This document shows, in pieces, positions 1 through 6,581 of a DNA stretch of 8,099 nt. Both the position numbers and the translations under genes were made by a program. Source of the stretch: Lachnospiraceae bacterium (lineage in GTDB: Bacteria; Bacillota; Clostridia; Lachnospirales; Lachnospiraceae); the NCBI GenBank assembly GCA_004552595.1, contig SFNX01000084.1, positions 1-8,099 of the forward strand, given 5' to 3'. The notes under the pieces are model-generated. The model saw only the letters and a program-made list of their open reading frames with translations. It was not told the origin of the DNA and did no database searches. Numbering within the stretch: position 1 is the first letter of the stretch; every line of letters begins with the position of its first letter.

Positions 1-2
1 AT

Positions 3-467
3 GATTATGATGATTCTTCAAGGGATGTATGTGTTAATTTGTCGCACAATTTCAGATCAAGAGGCGAGGTTTTGACATCTGTCAATAATATTTTTAAGAG
101 AATAATGACAAGGGAGCTTGGCGGAATCGAATATGATGATGATGCAAAGCTCAATCAGGGCAGACAATTTGAGGACTTTGGATGTGATAACGAAACAGAG
201 GTTAATCTGTACATTTTAGGGAAGGATGATAAGGAAAAGGAATCAGAAGCATTAATGGTTGCTAATAAGATTAAATATCTAATGCAAAATATGCTTGTTG
301 AGGATTCATCGTGCGAGGGTGGTAAGAGACCTCTTAAATACTCAGATATCGTAATACTTTTCAGGACACTTAAAAACTGGGATACAGTATTCAGGGATGT
401 TCTTGAAAGCCAGGGGATTCCGGTATTTATTACATCCTCTGTTGGGTATGGTATTTTGAGGCTTTAG
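3..467 (+). pseudogene. addA: AddA ATP-dependent helicase/nuclease, middle part (5' end outside window, frame lost at its 3' end)
   Basis: This is the middle section of AddA, the UvrD-type helicase and nuclease subunit of AddAB, which resects double-strand breaks for RecA repair. Translation is open from base 3 with no start needed, so the gene begins upstream; the TTG at 39 is internal. Visible AddA hallmarks are the helicase motif IV segment NFRSRGEVL followed by VNNIFKRIM (about residues 14-33 of the visible part), and the segment DIVILFRTL...VLESQGIPVFITSSVGY, which is normal before helicase motif V. Walker A and motifs I-III would lie upstream. After VGY (base 449) the frame runs into GILRL and a TAG at 465-467. 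The correct continuation, FEALEVKTILNFL, resumes at base 455 in another frame. Family assignment is firm. Whether the living cell carries the break is not known. Confidence 0.85.
445..454 (+). repeat. 5-bp tandem duplication (GGTAT x2) that breaks addA
   Basis: Bases 445-449 and 450-454 are both GGTAT. Reading through both copies gives VGYGILRL and a stop. With one copy removed the codons read GTT GGG TAT TTT GAG GCT, that is VGYFEAL, which matches the expected AddA sequence. Five bases is not a multiple of three, so this duplication alone accounts for the frame change. Confidence 0.85.
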
Positions 468-2191
468 AGGTTAAAACAATACTCAATTTCCTTAAAATTG
501 TTGATAATCCGCTTCAGGACATTCCTTTTGCGCAGGTGATGATGTCTGTAATTGGTGATTTTAGTGAAGAGGATGTTGCACTTATCAGGTCAGAATTTAA
601 GGATGGCTATCTGTATGAAGCCTTCATAAATTATTTTATTACTCATTGTACAGGTGAGAACGTCACTAATGGTACGCTTTGCGAAAAGGTAATTTCATTT
701 AATGAAAAGATAAATGAATACAGAAAAAAGAGCGAATACCTATCAGTGTCAGAAATTCTTACTGAAATAATAGATGGAGAATATGGCAATATCATAAAGG
801 CGCTGCCTGGTGGTAAAAAGAAATTCGCCAATTTGAATATGCTCCTTATGAAGGCTATTGAGTATGGAAAGACGAGCTATAAGGGTATTTTCCAGTTCAA
901 CAGATATATTGAGACAATCAGAAAATATGAGATTGACTACGGTGAGGCAAATCTGTCTGATGAGAATGATGATACAGTGCGTATTATGAGTATCCACAAG
1001 AGTAAAGGTCTTGAATTCCCTGTATGCTTTGTGTCAGGCATTAGCAAGCAGATTAATTTTAAGGACACAAATGCAGCTGTACTGACAGATGGACAATTTG
1101 CAATTGCGACAGACATTATTGATATTGAAAGAAGAGTAAAGTCAAAATCTCTTTTTAAGGATGCGATAGCAAAGAAAAAGCATACAGAGATTATTGCTGA
1201 GGAATTGAGGCTATTGTATGTTGCAATGACGAGAGCCAAGGAAAAGCTCATTCTTACAGGCACCGTTAAGGATGAGAAAACGTTGACGGAATCGCTTGTT
1301 ACGCTTGAAAATATTACATCATATCTTGATATGTATATATTGGCGTCTGACAATGGAGTTGTTGATGATATAAGGCTTTCATACTATACACAAAAGGACC
1401 TTATTGATGATGCAGTTAAGGAAAGCATCGGTAATGAGGCTTTAAGAGCAGAGCTTATCAGACTGATTGCAGGTGAGAGTGAATTTAAGGAATATGATAA
1501 TGAGATTGCTAAACGTCTTGAGTTTAGTTATCCATATGAAGATAAGGGATACGTGAAGCTTGGGGTTTCACAGATTATGCATAACTCTCAAAAGCCTATC
1601 AATGCAGAGAATTCAGACTATGCAGAGAGTACTGCATATATATATGAAGAAACTAATGAGGATGAGGCATACGATAAGGAGACTTCATCTAATAATAACA
1701 GGGGTGCACTACACGGAACTGCGGTCCATAGAATATTAGAAATATGGGATTACAGCAGGGAGGTGACTCATGAATCTGTACGGGATTTCCTTAAATATGC
1801 AGAAGATGAGATGCTTATGGAAGAGGAACTTTTTGGCATTGTTAACGAAGATGAGATATATAATTTCCTCACATCGGATATAGCTAAAAGGATGAAAGAG
1901 GCAGATGAAAGAGGAGAATTAAGGAGAGAACAGCCTTTTGTTATCTGTGATGATGAGAACGACCCTGAGTCAATGCTTGTCCAGGGAGTTATCGATGCGT
2001 TCTTCTTTGAGGACGATATGATTGTTATTGTTGACTATAAGACAAATAACGTAAAAACTGAAAAAGCACTTAAGGATAAATATAAAATTCAGCTTGATTA
2101 TTATGCGAAGGCATTAAAGAGGATGCTTAATAAAGAAATCAAGGAAAGTGTCATATATTCCACAGTTCTTAACAGATGTATCAGTATCTAG
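455..2191 (+). pseudogene. addA: AddA C-terminal part: helicase motifs V-VI and RecB-family nuclease domain (frameshifted from the upstream part)
   Basis: This continues AddA in the frame shifted by the 445-454 duplication. It is open from 455 to a double TAG at 2189-2194, giving 578 codons. If translated alone, the first ATG is at 536, with only a weak AGG upstream. In order it contains helicase motif V (VRIMSIHKSKGLEF, about 976-1020), motif VI (EELRLLYVAMTRAKEKL, about 1199-1250), a linker, and the RecB-type nuclease domain. That domain shows GTAVHRILE with its histidine near 1727, GVID with Asp at 1994-1996, DYKT with Asp at 2033-2035 and Lys at 2039-2041, and a QLDYYAKAL segment near 2092. 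All expected nuclease residues are present and there is no second disruption, which argues against long-term decay. Joined to the upstream part it gives about 727 residues of a protein usually near 1,200. The detached piece lacks Walker A and could not act as a helicase. Confidence 0.87.
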
Positions 2192-2222
2192 TAGATGAAA
2201 AACAGGCTTAAAAATGATAAAA

Positions 2223-2228
2223 TATAAT
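2223..2228 (+). promoter_or_regulatory. Possible -10 box upstream of the 2282 gene
   Basis: A perfect TATAAT lies 53 bases before the start at 2282, in the 90-base gap after addA. No TTGACA-like -35 sits 16-18 bases upstream (AAACAG at 2200-2205) and there is no TGN extension, so support is weak. No hairpin terminator is visible after addA, so read-through from addA is equally possible. Confidence 0.25.
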
Positions 2229-2281
2229 GGAGTGAAAGTGTTCATCAGTATTATAGATACATTTTACATACAGGAACAAAA

Positions 2282-3571
2282 ATGGATAGTTACAACAAAA
2301 ATACTACAAAACGTAAGGCTCAGTCTATTCAGGATATGATAAACAGTACTCCTGCTACGGGCTCAGGACTTAAGAAAAGTGGATATTCAGGACCTAAGAA
2401 TGCTACAGGTCGTGTGACAGGGAATACCCAGTCGCTTTATGCAACTTCTGATTTAAGCGGAATAAATGTTAATAAATCGCTTGATTATGACAGATGGGGG
2501 AATTCCAATGAAGGAATGCCAAAGCCTAAAAAGCCGAGGTATAAGGCTGACGTTGCTAACCCTATGCGCGGTAATTTCCTTAAGAGAGATTTAGAGCAGA
2601 GTAAGGAAAGACTTGAGAAAAAGTCAAAGGAAATAGACAGAGGCCTTTCGAGAAACATTGAGAGAAATGACAGATATGTTGCACCGGCCTACAGAGGACC
2701 GCTTGATTCATACGGATGGATTATTTATACGGTAATCCTTGTTATTTGTGTAACTGTAACGTTGATTTCCTCAGGCGTTAAGCCAAGAGGTTTAGGCTAT
2801 GTATATCCGATGAATGTAATTACAATTTCCGGAGTAGTTAACAGTTCATATGAGCACAGAATGGGAATAAAGAGTGCATTTGATACTTCAAATAATAACG
2901 CAGTCTCTAATTCAACAGATAGTTCCGTTATCGATTCGAGTGAAACTATAAGCAATACAAAGGATGTAGAAGCAGTTGATCCTAATTCACTTACAGATTT
3001 AGGCTCTGATGGAGAAGCGGCTACACTTGATGATGGTTCAATGGAAATTCCGGGAGTAACTCAGGCTACATCGCATGAAGAACTGGTTCAGCAGATTCAG
3101 GCAGCACTCAGTGCAGGAAATTACTCATTTATCTCTGCGAAGTTTGCATATGAAGATGAAAATACAGGACAGCTTGATGCATATCCAATGTCGCAGATTA
3201 AGCATTTTTGCGAATATATGAGCAATAATCCTGATAAAATTACTTCATTTATTAATAATATTAGCTCACAAGAGTATTCGGCTACTAACGGAACAGCTTA
3301 TATTCTTAAGCTTCCGATTATGAAATTTACTGTTAAGATGGGTGAAAGCACAGATACGTTCGTGCTTGACAATACTGTCGTAAAAGTGTCGGGATTTTCT
3401 GATGTCATTGTTAACGGAAATCAGAACGCGGCGATTTATCCGCTTCTTCCTTGCATGTATACTGTGACACTCACTAACAATGCATGGGCAACACCTTCTC
3501 AGTCTCAGGAAATAGAGGCAACACTTGGAGAGGGTAATCTTGAAATCAAGGTTGGACAGGCAAGTGAATAG
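2282..3571 (+). CDS. Uncharacterised single-pass membrane protein with extracytoplasmic C-terminal domain
   Basis: I do not recognise this 429-residue protein. The ATG at 2282 follows AGGA by 7 bases. Residues 1-140 are polar, basic and low-complexity (rich in Lys, Asn, Ser and Gly), with a charged probable coiled coil at about 100-122 (DLEQSKERLEKKSKEIDR). One transmembrane helix spans about 146-164 (WIIYTVILVICVTVTLI). With positive charge before it and no signal peptide, the N-terminus should be cytoplasmic. A Ser/Asn/Asp-rich linker (about 200-260) leads to a folded outside domain (262-429). Its helical first half starts HEELVQQIQAALSAGNYSF and its beta-rich end contains a YPLLPCMYTVTLTNN turn. 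That layout and turn loosely recall TcaA-like cell-wall proteins, but this is an impression, not an assignment. The 3' end overlaps the next gene by 32 bases, suggesting translational coupling and a shared envelope role. Confidence 0.8.
   Translation: MDSYNKNTTKRKAQSIQDMINSTPATGSGLKKSGYSGPKNATGRVTGNTQSLYATSDLSGINVNKSLDYDRWGNSNEGMPKPKKPRYKADVANPMRGNFLKRDLEQSKERLEKKSKEIDRGLSRNIERNDRYVAPAYRGPLDSYGWIIYTVILVICVTVTLISSGVKPRGLGYVYPMNVITISGVVNSSYEHRMGIKSAFDTSNNNAVSNSTDSSVIDSSETISNTKDVEAVDPNSLTDLGSDGEAATLDDGSMEIPGVTQATSHEELVQQIQAALSAGNYSFISAKFAYEDENTGQLDAYPMSQIKHFCEYMSNNPDKITSFINNISSQEYSATNGTAYILKLPIMKFTVKMGESTDTFVLDNTVVKVSGFSDVIVNGNQNAAIYPLLPCMYTVTLTNNAWATPSQSQEIEATLGEGNLEIKVGQASE
3527..3534 (+). promoter_or_regulatory. 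Ribosome binding site inside the upstream gene, deciding a TTG start at 3540
   Basis: GGAGAGGG is the best Shine-Dalgarno match in the overlap and sits 5 bases before TTG AAA at 3540. It lies within the last codons of the 2282 gene, so ribosomes finishing that gene pass directly over it. Confidence 0.5.
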
Positions 3572-4124
3572 AACACTCAAATATAAACTTGATATACCGG
3601 GGATAATCGCATTGGTTATTAGTGTGATTATTATGATGATAAGTAATCTTTTGCTATCATCAATTTGGACAGAGCAGATTAAAGAAGTGTATTTTGATAC
3701 AGTGATTTGTGTATGTGCTTCTTTATTTGGTCCGTTCATCGGACTTATGACCGGATTTTTAGGATCTGTGTGTGGCGACATTATTGTGAAGAAACAAATT
3801 GTTTTTTCGGATGGCATCATATATTTGATTCTTGGATACATCATAGGAAGTTTTGCAAACAGATACGGAATAAGGGAAGGCAGATTTAAAGGAGAAAAAT
3901 GTGTTGTATGGTTTTTGGTTAATGCAATAGGCACTACTTCTGCACTGTTTTTCTTAAAGCCGTTTGTTGATCATATTATTTATGACAAGGATATGTTCAT
4001 GTCACTTCGTGAGAGTGGGATGGTCGCATTAATATGCACTGTTCCGCTTGGCATTGTGCTAACAATTCTATTTCATTCTATAAGTAAATCCTTTAAAAAG
4101 CGTACAAAAATAAATAATAAATAA
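3540..4124 (+). CDS. ECF transporter S-component-like membrane protein (UPF0397 / riboflavin-type)
   Basis: This is a 194-residue, very hydrophobic protein with five or six predicted membrane segments at about 20-40, 53-76, 90-105, 121-142 and 158-180, and a basic tail (KSFKKRTK). The segment ASLFGPFIGLMTGFLG near residues 60-75, followed by GDII, resembles the conserved core of ECF transporter S components of the UPF0397/riboflavin group. These proteins bind a vitamin in the membrane and pair with a shared EcfA-EcfT energising module. No such module or riboswitch is visible here, so the substrate is unknown. I chose TTG at 3540 because GGAGAGGG (3527-3534) ends 5 bases before it. TTG at 3525 (AGAGG 6 bases upstream) and GTG at 3564 are alternatives. 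The gene starts inside the upstream gene in another frame, so the two are probably co-translated. Confidence 0.65.
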   Translation: MKSRLDRQVNRTLKYKLDIPGIIALVISVIIMMISNLLLSSIWTEQIKEVYFDTVICVCASLFGPFIGLMTGFLGSVCGDIIVKKQIVFSDGIIYLILGYIIGSFANRYGIREGRFKGEKCVVWFLVNAIGTTSALFFLKPFVDHIIYDKDMFMSLRESGMVALICTVPLGIVLTILFHSISKSFKKRTKINNK

Positions 4125-4131
4125 TAAATAA
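4111..4131 (+). repeat. 7-bp tandem repeat (TAAATAA x3) spanning the end of the ECF-like gene
   Basis: Three perfect copies at 4111-4117, 4118-4124 and 4125-4131 are followed by TAAAAAA. The repeats encode the last residues of the ECF-like protein (INNK), supply its TAA stop at 4122-4124, and run into the AT-rich leader before the groESL promoter. Confidence 0.7.
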
Positions 4132-4152
4132 TAAAAAATGTCAAAACGTTAG

Positions 4153-4181
4153 TTGACAATTAGTAATGATAGTATTATAAT
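4153..4181 (+). promoter_or_regulatory. Sigma-A promoter of groESL
   Basis: TTGACA (4153-4158) and TATAAT (4176-4181) are both perfect consensus with a 17-base spacer. The A/T tract just upstream (4111-4138) could act as an UP element. Initiation is expected near 4188-4190, at the left edge of the CIRCE operator. A strong promoter held down by a repressor is the standard Gram-positive groESL design. Confidence 0.93.
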
Positions 4182-4189
4182 GCTCTCTG

Positions 4190-4216
4190 TTAGCACTCAA
4201 GAGGCACGAGTGCTAA
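4190..4216 (+). promoter_or_regulatory. CIRCE operator (HrcA binding site)
   Basis: TTAGCACTC (4190-4198), nine bases, then GAGTGCTAA (4208-4216) is an exact match to the CIRCE consensus. It overlaps the predicted transcription start, so bound HrcA would block RNA polymerase. It also lies in the mRNA leader, where the inverted repeat can form a hairpin. HrcA needs GroEL for activity, so GroEL levels feed back on this site. hrcA itself is not in the window. Confidence 0.97.
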
Positions 4217-4262
4217 CAAATAAAAGGATATCAATATTATTTAATATTTAGGAGGTATAGTT

Positions 4263-4547
4263 ATGCAGTTATTACCACTTGGTGACAGAGTTGTATTAAA
4301 ACAGCTTGAGGCAGAGGAAACGACAAAGTCTGGAATCGTGCTTCCGGGACAGAATAAAGAGAAACCACAGCAGGCTGAGGTTATAGCGGTAGGACCTGGC
4401 GGAATGGTTGACGGAAAAGAAGTTAAGATGCAGGTTGAAGTTGGCCAGCAGGTTATTTATTCAAAGTACGCAGGAACAGATGTAAAGCTTGATGATGAGG
4501 AATTTATTATCGTTAAGCAGTCAGATATTTTAGCAGTAGTAAAGTAA
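4263..4547 (+). CDS. groES: GroES co-chaperonin (Hsp10)
   Basis: This 94-residue protein has the normal length for GroES, the lid of the GroEL folding chamber in the cytoplasm. It starts MQLLPLGDRVVLKQLEAEE, the conserved GroES opening. It then has the mobile-loop region TKSGIVLPGQ (residues 22-31), whose IVL contacts GroEL, the roof segment VGPGG, and the ending IVKQSDILAVVK. The ATG follows AGGAGG (4250-4255) by 7 bases. It is first in the groESL operon, 46 bases downstream of CIRCE and 16 bases before groEL. Nothing is unusual in the protein. Confidence 0.98.
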   Translation: MQLLPLGDRVVLKQLEAEETTKSGIVLPGQNKEKPQQAEVIAVGPGGMVDGKEVKMQVEVGQQVIYSKYAGTDVKLDDEEFIIVKQSDILAVVK

Positions 4548-4563
4548 TCGGAGGTATTTAATC

Positions 4564-6186
4564 ATGGCAAAAGAGATAAAATACGGTGCAGAAGCACGTG
4601 CAGCTTTAGAAGCCGGAGTTAACCAGCTTGCTAACACAGTAAGAGTAACACTTGGACCTAAGGGAAGAAACGTAGTACTTGACAAGTCATATGGTGCTCC
4701 ACTTATTACAAATGACGGTGTTACAATCGCAAAGGAAATCGAACTTGAAGATGCATTCGAGAACATGGGTGCACAGCTTGTTAAGGAAGTAGCTACAAAG
4801 ACTAATGACGTAGCAGGTGATGGTACAACAACAGCTACGGTTCTTGCACAGGCAATGATTAACGAAGGAATTAAGAATCTTGCAGCAGGAGCTAACCCAA
4901 TCATCTTAAGAAAGGGTATGAAGAAGGCTACAGATGTAGCAGTTGAAGCTATCAAGAAGATGAGTTCACCTGTTGATGGTAAGAATCATATCGCTAAGGT
5001 TGCAGCTATTTCAGCAGGCGATGAAGCAGTTGGTAACATGGTTGCAGATGCTATGGAAAAGGTATCAAAGGACGGAGTTATCACTATTGAAGAGTCAAAG
5101 ACAATGCTTACAGAACTTGACCTTGTAGAAGGTATGCAGTTCGACAGAGGATATATCTCGGCATACATGGCTACAGATATGGATAAGATGGAAGCAGTTC
5201 TTGAGAATCCATATATCCTCATTACAGATAAGAAGATTTCTAATATTCAGGAGATTTTACCACTCCTTGAGCAGGTTGTTCAGTCAGGAGCTAAGCTCTT
5301 AATCATTGCTGAGGATATCGAAGGTGAAGCATTAACAACACTTATCGTTAATAAGCTTCGTGGAACATTTTCAGTAGTAGGTGTTAAGGCTCCGGGATAT
5401 GGTGACAGACGTAAAGCAATGCTTCAGGATATCGCAATCCTTACAGGCGGACAGGTTATCTCAGACGAACTTGGTCTTGACCTTAAGGAGACAACTCTTG
5501 AGCAGCTTGGACGTGCTAAGTCAGTTAAGGTTCAGAAGGAAAATACAGTTATTGTAGACGGTGAAGGCAATAAGGCAGACATCGATGCAAGAATTGCACA
5601 GATTAAGAAGCAGATTGAAGAGACAACATCTGATTTTGATAAAGAAAAGCTCCAGGAAAGACTTGCTAAGCTTGCAGGCGGAGTTGCAGTAATCAGAGTA
5701 GGTGCTGCTACAGAAACAGAAATGAAGGAAGCTAAGCTCCGTATGGAGGATGCTCTTGCAGCTACACGTGCCGCAGTAGAAGAGGGTATCATCTCAGGTG
5801 GTGGATCAGCTTATATCCATGCATCTAAGGAAGTTGCTAAGCTTGCAGAGACACTTTCAGGTGATGAAAAGACAGGCGCAAATGTAGTACTTAAGGCACT
5901 CGAGGCTCCACTCTTCCACATCGCTGCAAATGCAGGACTTGAAGGTGCAGTTATTATCAACAAGGTTTACGAGTCAGAGCCTGGTATCGGATTTAATGCT
6001 CTTACAGAGGAATATGTAGATATGGTTAAGGACGGAATTCTTGATCCTGCCAAGGTTACAAGATCTGCTCTCCAGAACGCAACATCTGTTGCATCAACAT
6101 TCCTTACAACTGAGTCAGTAGTTGCTGACATCAAAGAGCCGGTTCCACCAATGCCAGCCGGAAACCCAGGCATGGGAATGATGTAA
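4564..6186 (+). CDS. groEL: GroEL chaperonin (Hsp60)
   Basis: This complete 540-residue GroEL forms the double-ring, ATP-driven chamber that folds cytoplasmic proteins with GroES. It has the N-terminal equatorial segment VRVTLGPKGRNVVLD (residues 26-40), ATP-site aspartates D51 and D86 in the NDG and GDGTTTATV motifs, and D396 in RMEDALAATRAAVEEG. These match E. coli D52, D87 and D398. The apical domain lies in between (about 190-370), SGGGSAY is present near 411-417, and the flexible tail ends GMGMM. GGAGG at 4550-4554 precedes the ATG by 9 bases. It is co-transcribed with groES under HrcA control. The TAA stop (6184-6186) is also the first three bases of a 20-bp inverted repeat, described separately. 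Confidence 0.99.
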   Translation: MAKEIKYGAEARAALEAGVNQLANTVRVTLGPKGRNVVLDKSYGAPLITNDGVTIAKEIELEDAFENMGAQLVKEVATKTNDVAGDGTTTATVLAQAMINEGIKNLAAGANPIILRKGMKKATDVAVEAIKKMSSPVDGKNHIAKVAAISAGDEAVGNMVADAMEKVSKDGVITIEESKTMLTELDLVEGMQFDRGYISAYMATDMDKMEAVLENPYILITDKKISNIQEILPLLEQVVQSGAKLLIIAEDIEGEALTTLIVNKLRGTFSVVGVKAPGYGDRRKAMLQDIAILTGGQVISDELGLDLKETTLEQLGRAKSVKVQKENTVIVDGEGNKADIDARIAQIKKQIEETTSDFDKEKLQERLAKLAGGVAVIRVGAATETEMKEAKLRMEDALAATRAAVEEGIISGGGSAYIHASKEVAKLAETLSGDEKTGANVVLKALEAPLFHIAANAGLEGAVIINKVYESEPGIGFNALTEEYVDMVKDGILDPAKVTRSALQNATSVASTFLTTESVVADIKEPVPPMPAGNPGMGMM

Positions 6187-6203
6187 GCGAATAACGAAAC
6201 GAT
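6184..6203 (-). repeat. 20-bp inverted fragment of the 65-bp repeat, fused to the groEL stop
   Basis: TAAGCGAATAACGAAACGAT is the exact reverse complement of the last 20 bases of both full repeat units (6321-6340 and 6397-6416). The match begins with the groEL TAA. After 6203 it does not continue into the rest of an inverted unit. On the transcript it could pair with either downstream copy, closing a large loop around the groEL terminator. Confidence 0.85.
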
Positions 6204-6217
6204 AGCATAAATAAATT

Positions 6218-6266
6218 GACCCCCGCGGAGACGTGCTTGCACGTATCCGCGGGGGTCGGTTTGTTT
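6218..6266 (+). terminator. Rho-independent terminator of groESL
   Basis: A 12-bp perfect stem (6218-6229 with 6246-6257, GACCCCCGCGGA) is extended beyond one G/A mismatch by ACGTGC/GCACGT (6231-6236, 6239-6244). A T-rich but interrupted tract, GGTTTGTTT, follows. The stem is much more GC-rich than its surroundings. It begins 32 bases after the groEL stop. The A-rich left flank would give a T-rich tail on the other strand too, so it may work in both directions, although no gene converges on it here. Confidence 0.9.
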
Positions 6267-6275
6267 AGGCGTTAA

Positions 6276-6340
6276 TCCGTTGACAAACGGATATGAGAAA
6301 TCGCAAAGCGATTTCGAATAATCGTTTCGTTATTCGCTTA
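6276..6340 (+). repeat. 65-bp triple-hairpin repeat, copy 1
   Basis: The unit contains three consecutive hairpins. Hairpin 1 is TCCGTT-GACA-AACGGA (6276-6291). Hairpin 2 is AAATCGC-AAA-GCGATTT (6298-6314). Hairpin 3 is CGAATAA/TTATTCG (6315-6336) with an inner CG-TTT-CG and a one-base bulge. The unit ends CTTA. It differs from copy 2 at only three of 65 positions. No reading frame or transposase is associated. I do not recognise the family; it could be a REP/MITE-like mobile palindrome or a structured RNA module. Confidence 0.85.
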
Positions 6341-6351
6341 GAGTATACCAT

Positions 6352-6416
6352 TCCGTTGACAAACGGATATGAGAAATTGCGAAGCAATTTCGAATAATCG
6401 TTTCGTTATTCGCTTA
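6352..6416 (+). repeat. 65-bp triple-hairpin repeat, copy 2
   Basis: This copy starts 11 bases after copy 1 and is 62/65 identical. Two of the three differences are the two sides of one base pair in hairpin 2: C6302:G6310 becomes T6378:A6386. The third is in its loop, AAA to GAA (base 6381). Hairpins 1 and 3 are identical to copy 1. Confidence 0.85.
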
Positions 6417-6423
6417 TTGCATA

Positions 6424-6452
6424 TCCGTTGACAAACGGATATGAGAAATCGC
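6424..6452 (+). repeat. 65-bp repeat, truncated copy 3
   Basis: The first 29 bases of the unit are identical to copy 1, ending GAAATCGC, after which the sequence diverges just before the tetR promoter. Hairpin 1 is lengthened by its flanks to a 10-bp perfect stem, CATATCCGTT/AACGGATATG (6420-6429 with 6434-6443). Hairpins 2 and 3 are missing. Confidence 0.75.
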
Positions 6453-6463
6453 TTCCTCCACTC

Positions 6464-6492
6464 TTGACAATCCCCCGCAAATTCACTAAAAT
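6464..6492 (+). promoter_or_regulatory. Sigma-A promoter of the tetR-family gene
   Basis: TTGACA (6464-6469) and TAAAAT (6487-6492) have a 17-base spacer, starting 12 bases after the truncated repeat ends. Initiation near 6499 would give a leader of roughly 80 bases. That leader contains a weak outer pair TGGTT (6501-6505) with AACCA (6523-6527) and an inner GGT/ACC, which might be an operator or leader hairpin. The rest of the leader shows nothing clear. Confidence 0.75.
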
Positions 6493-6581
6493 GAACATAC
6501 TGGTTAATGGTAATTCACCCCCAACCAAAAACCTGCTGACTATCAACAATATTAATATATTCAGAAAAGGTGGTATGTATA

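Noticed and set aside
447..460. Programmed -1 frameshift restoring AddA
   Set aside because: The site (GGT ATT TTG) has no X XXY YYZ slippery heptamer. The exact GGTAT duplication explains the frame change more simply, and programmed frameshifting is not known in AddA.
3707..3889. 60-codon plus-strand frame inside the ECF-like gene
   Set aside because: It lies wholly within the better-supported membrane-protein frame, with a Cys/Trp-rich composition typical of an out-of-frame shadow.
3266..3934. Long minus-strand reading frame (222 codons) opposite the two membrane-protein genes
   Set aside because: It is antisense to two well-supported genes, has no recognisable domain, and its composition mirrors the coding strand. 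The same applies to the minus-strand frames opposite addA, groEL and tetR.
4190..4262. Riboswitch in the groES leader
   Set aside because: The only structure in the leader is the CIRCE inverted repeat. The remainder is short, AT-rich and unstructured.
6280..6433. TTGACA inside each repeat copy as promoter -35 boxes
   Set aside because: No -10-like hexamer lies 16-18 bases downstream of any copy. The TTGACA arises from the hairpin TCCGTT-GACA-AACGGA.
6276..6452. CRISPR array
   Set aside because: The gaps between repeats are 11 and 7 bases, far too short and irregular for spacers. The unit is multi-hairpin and no cas gene is present.
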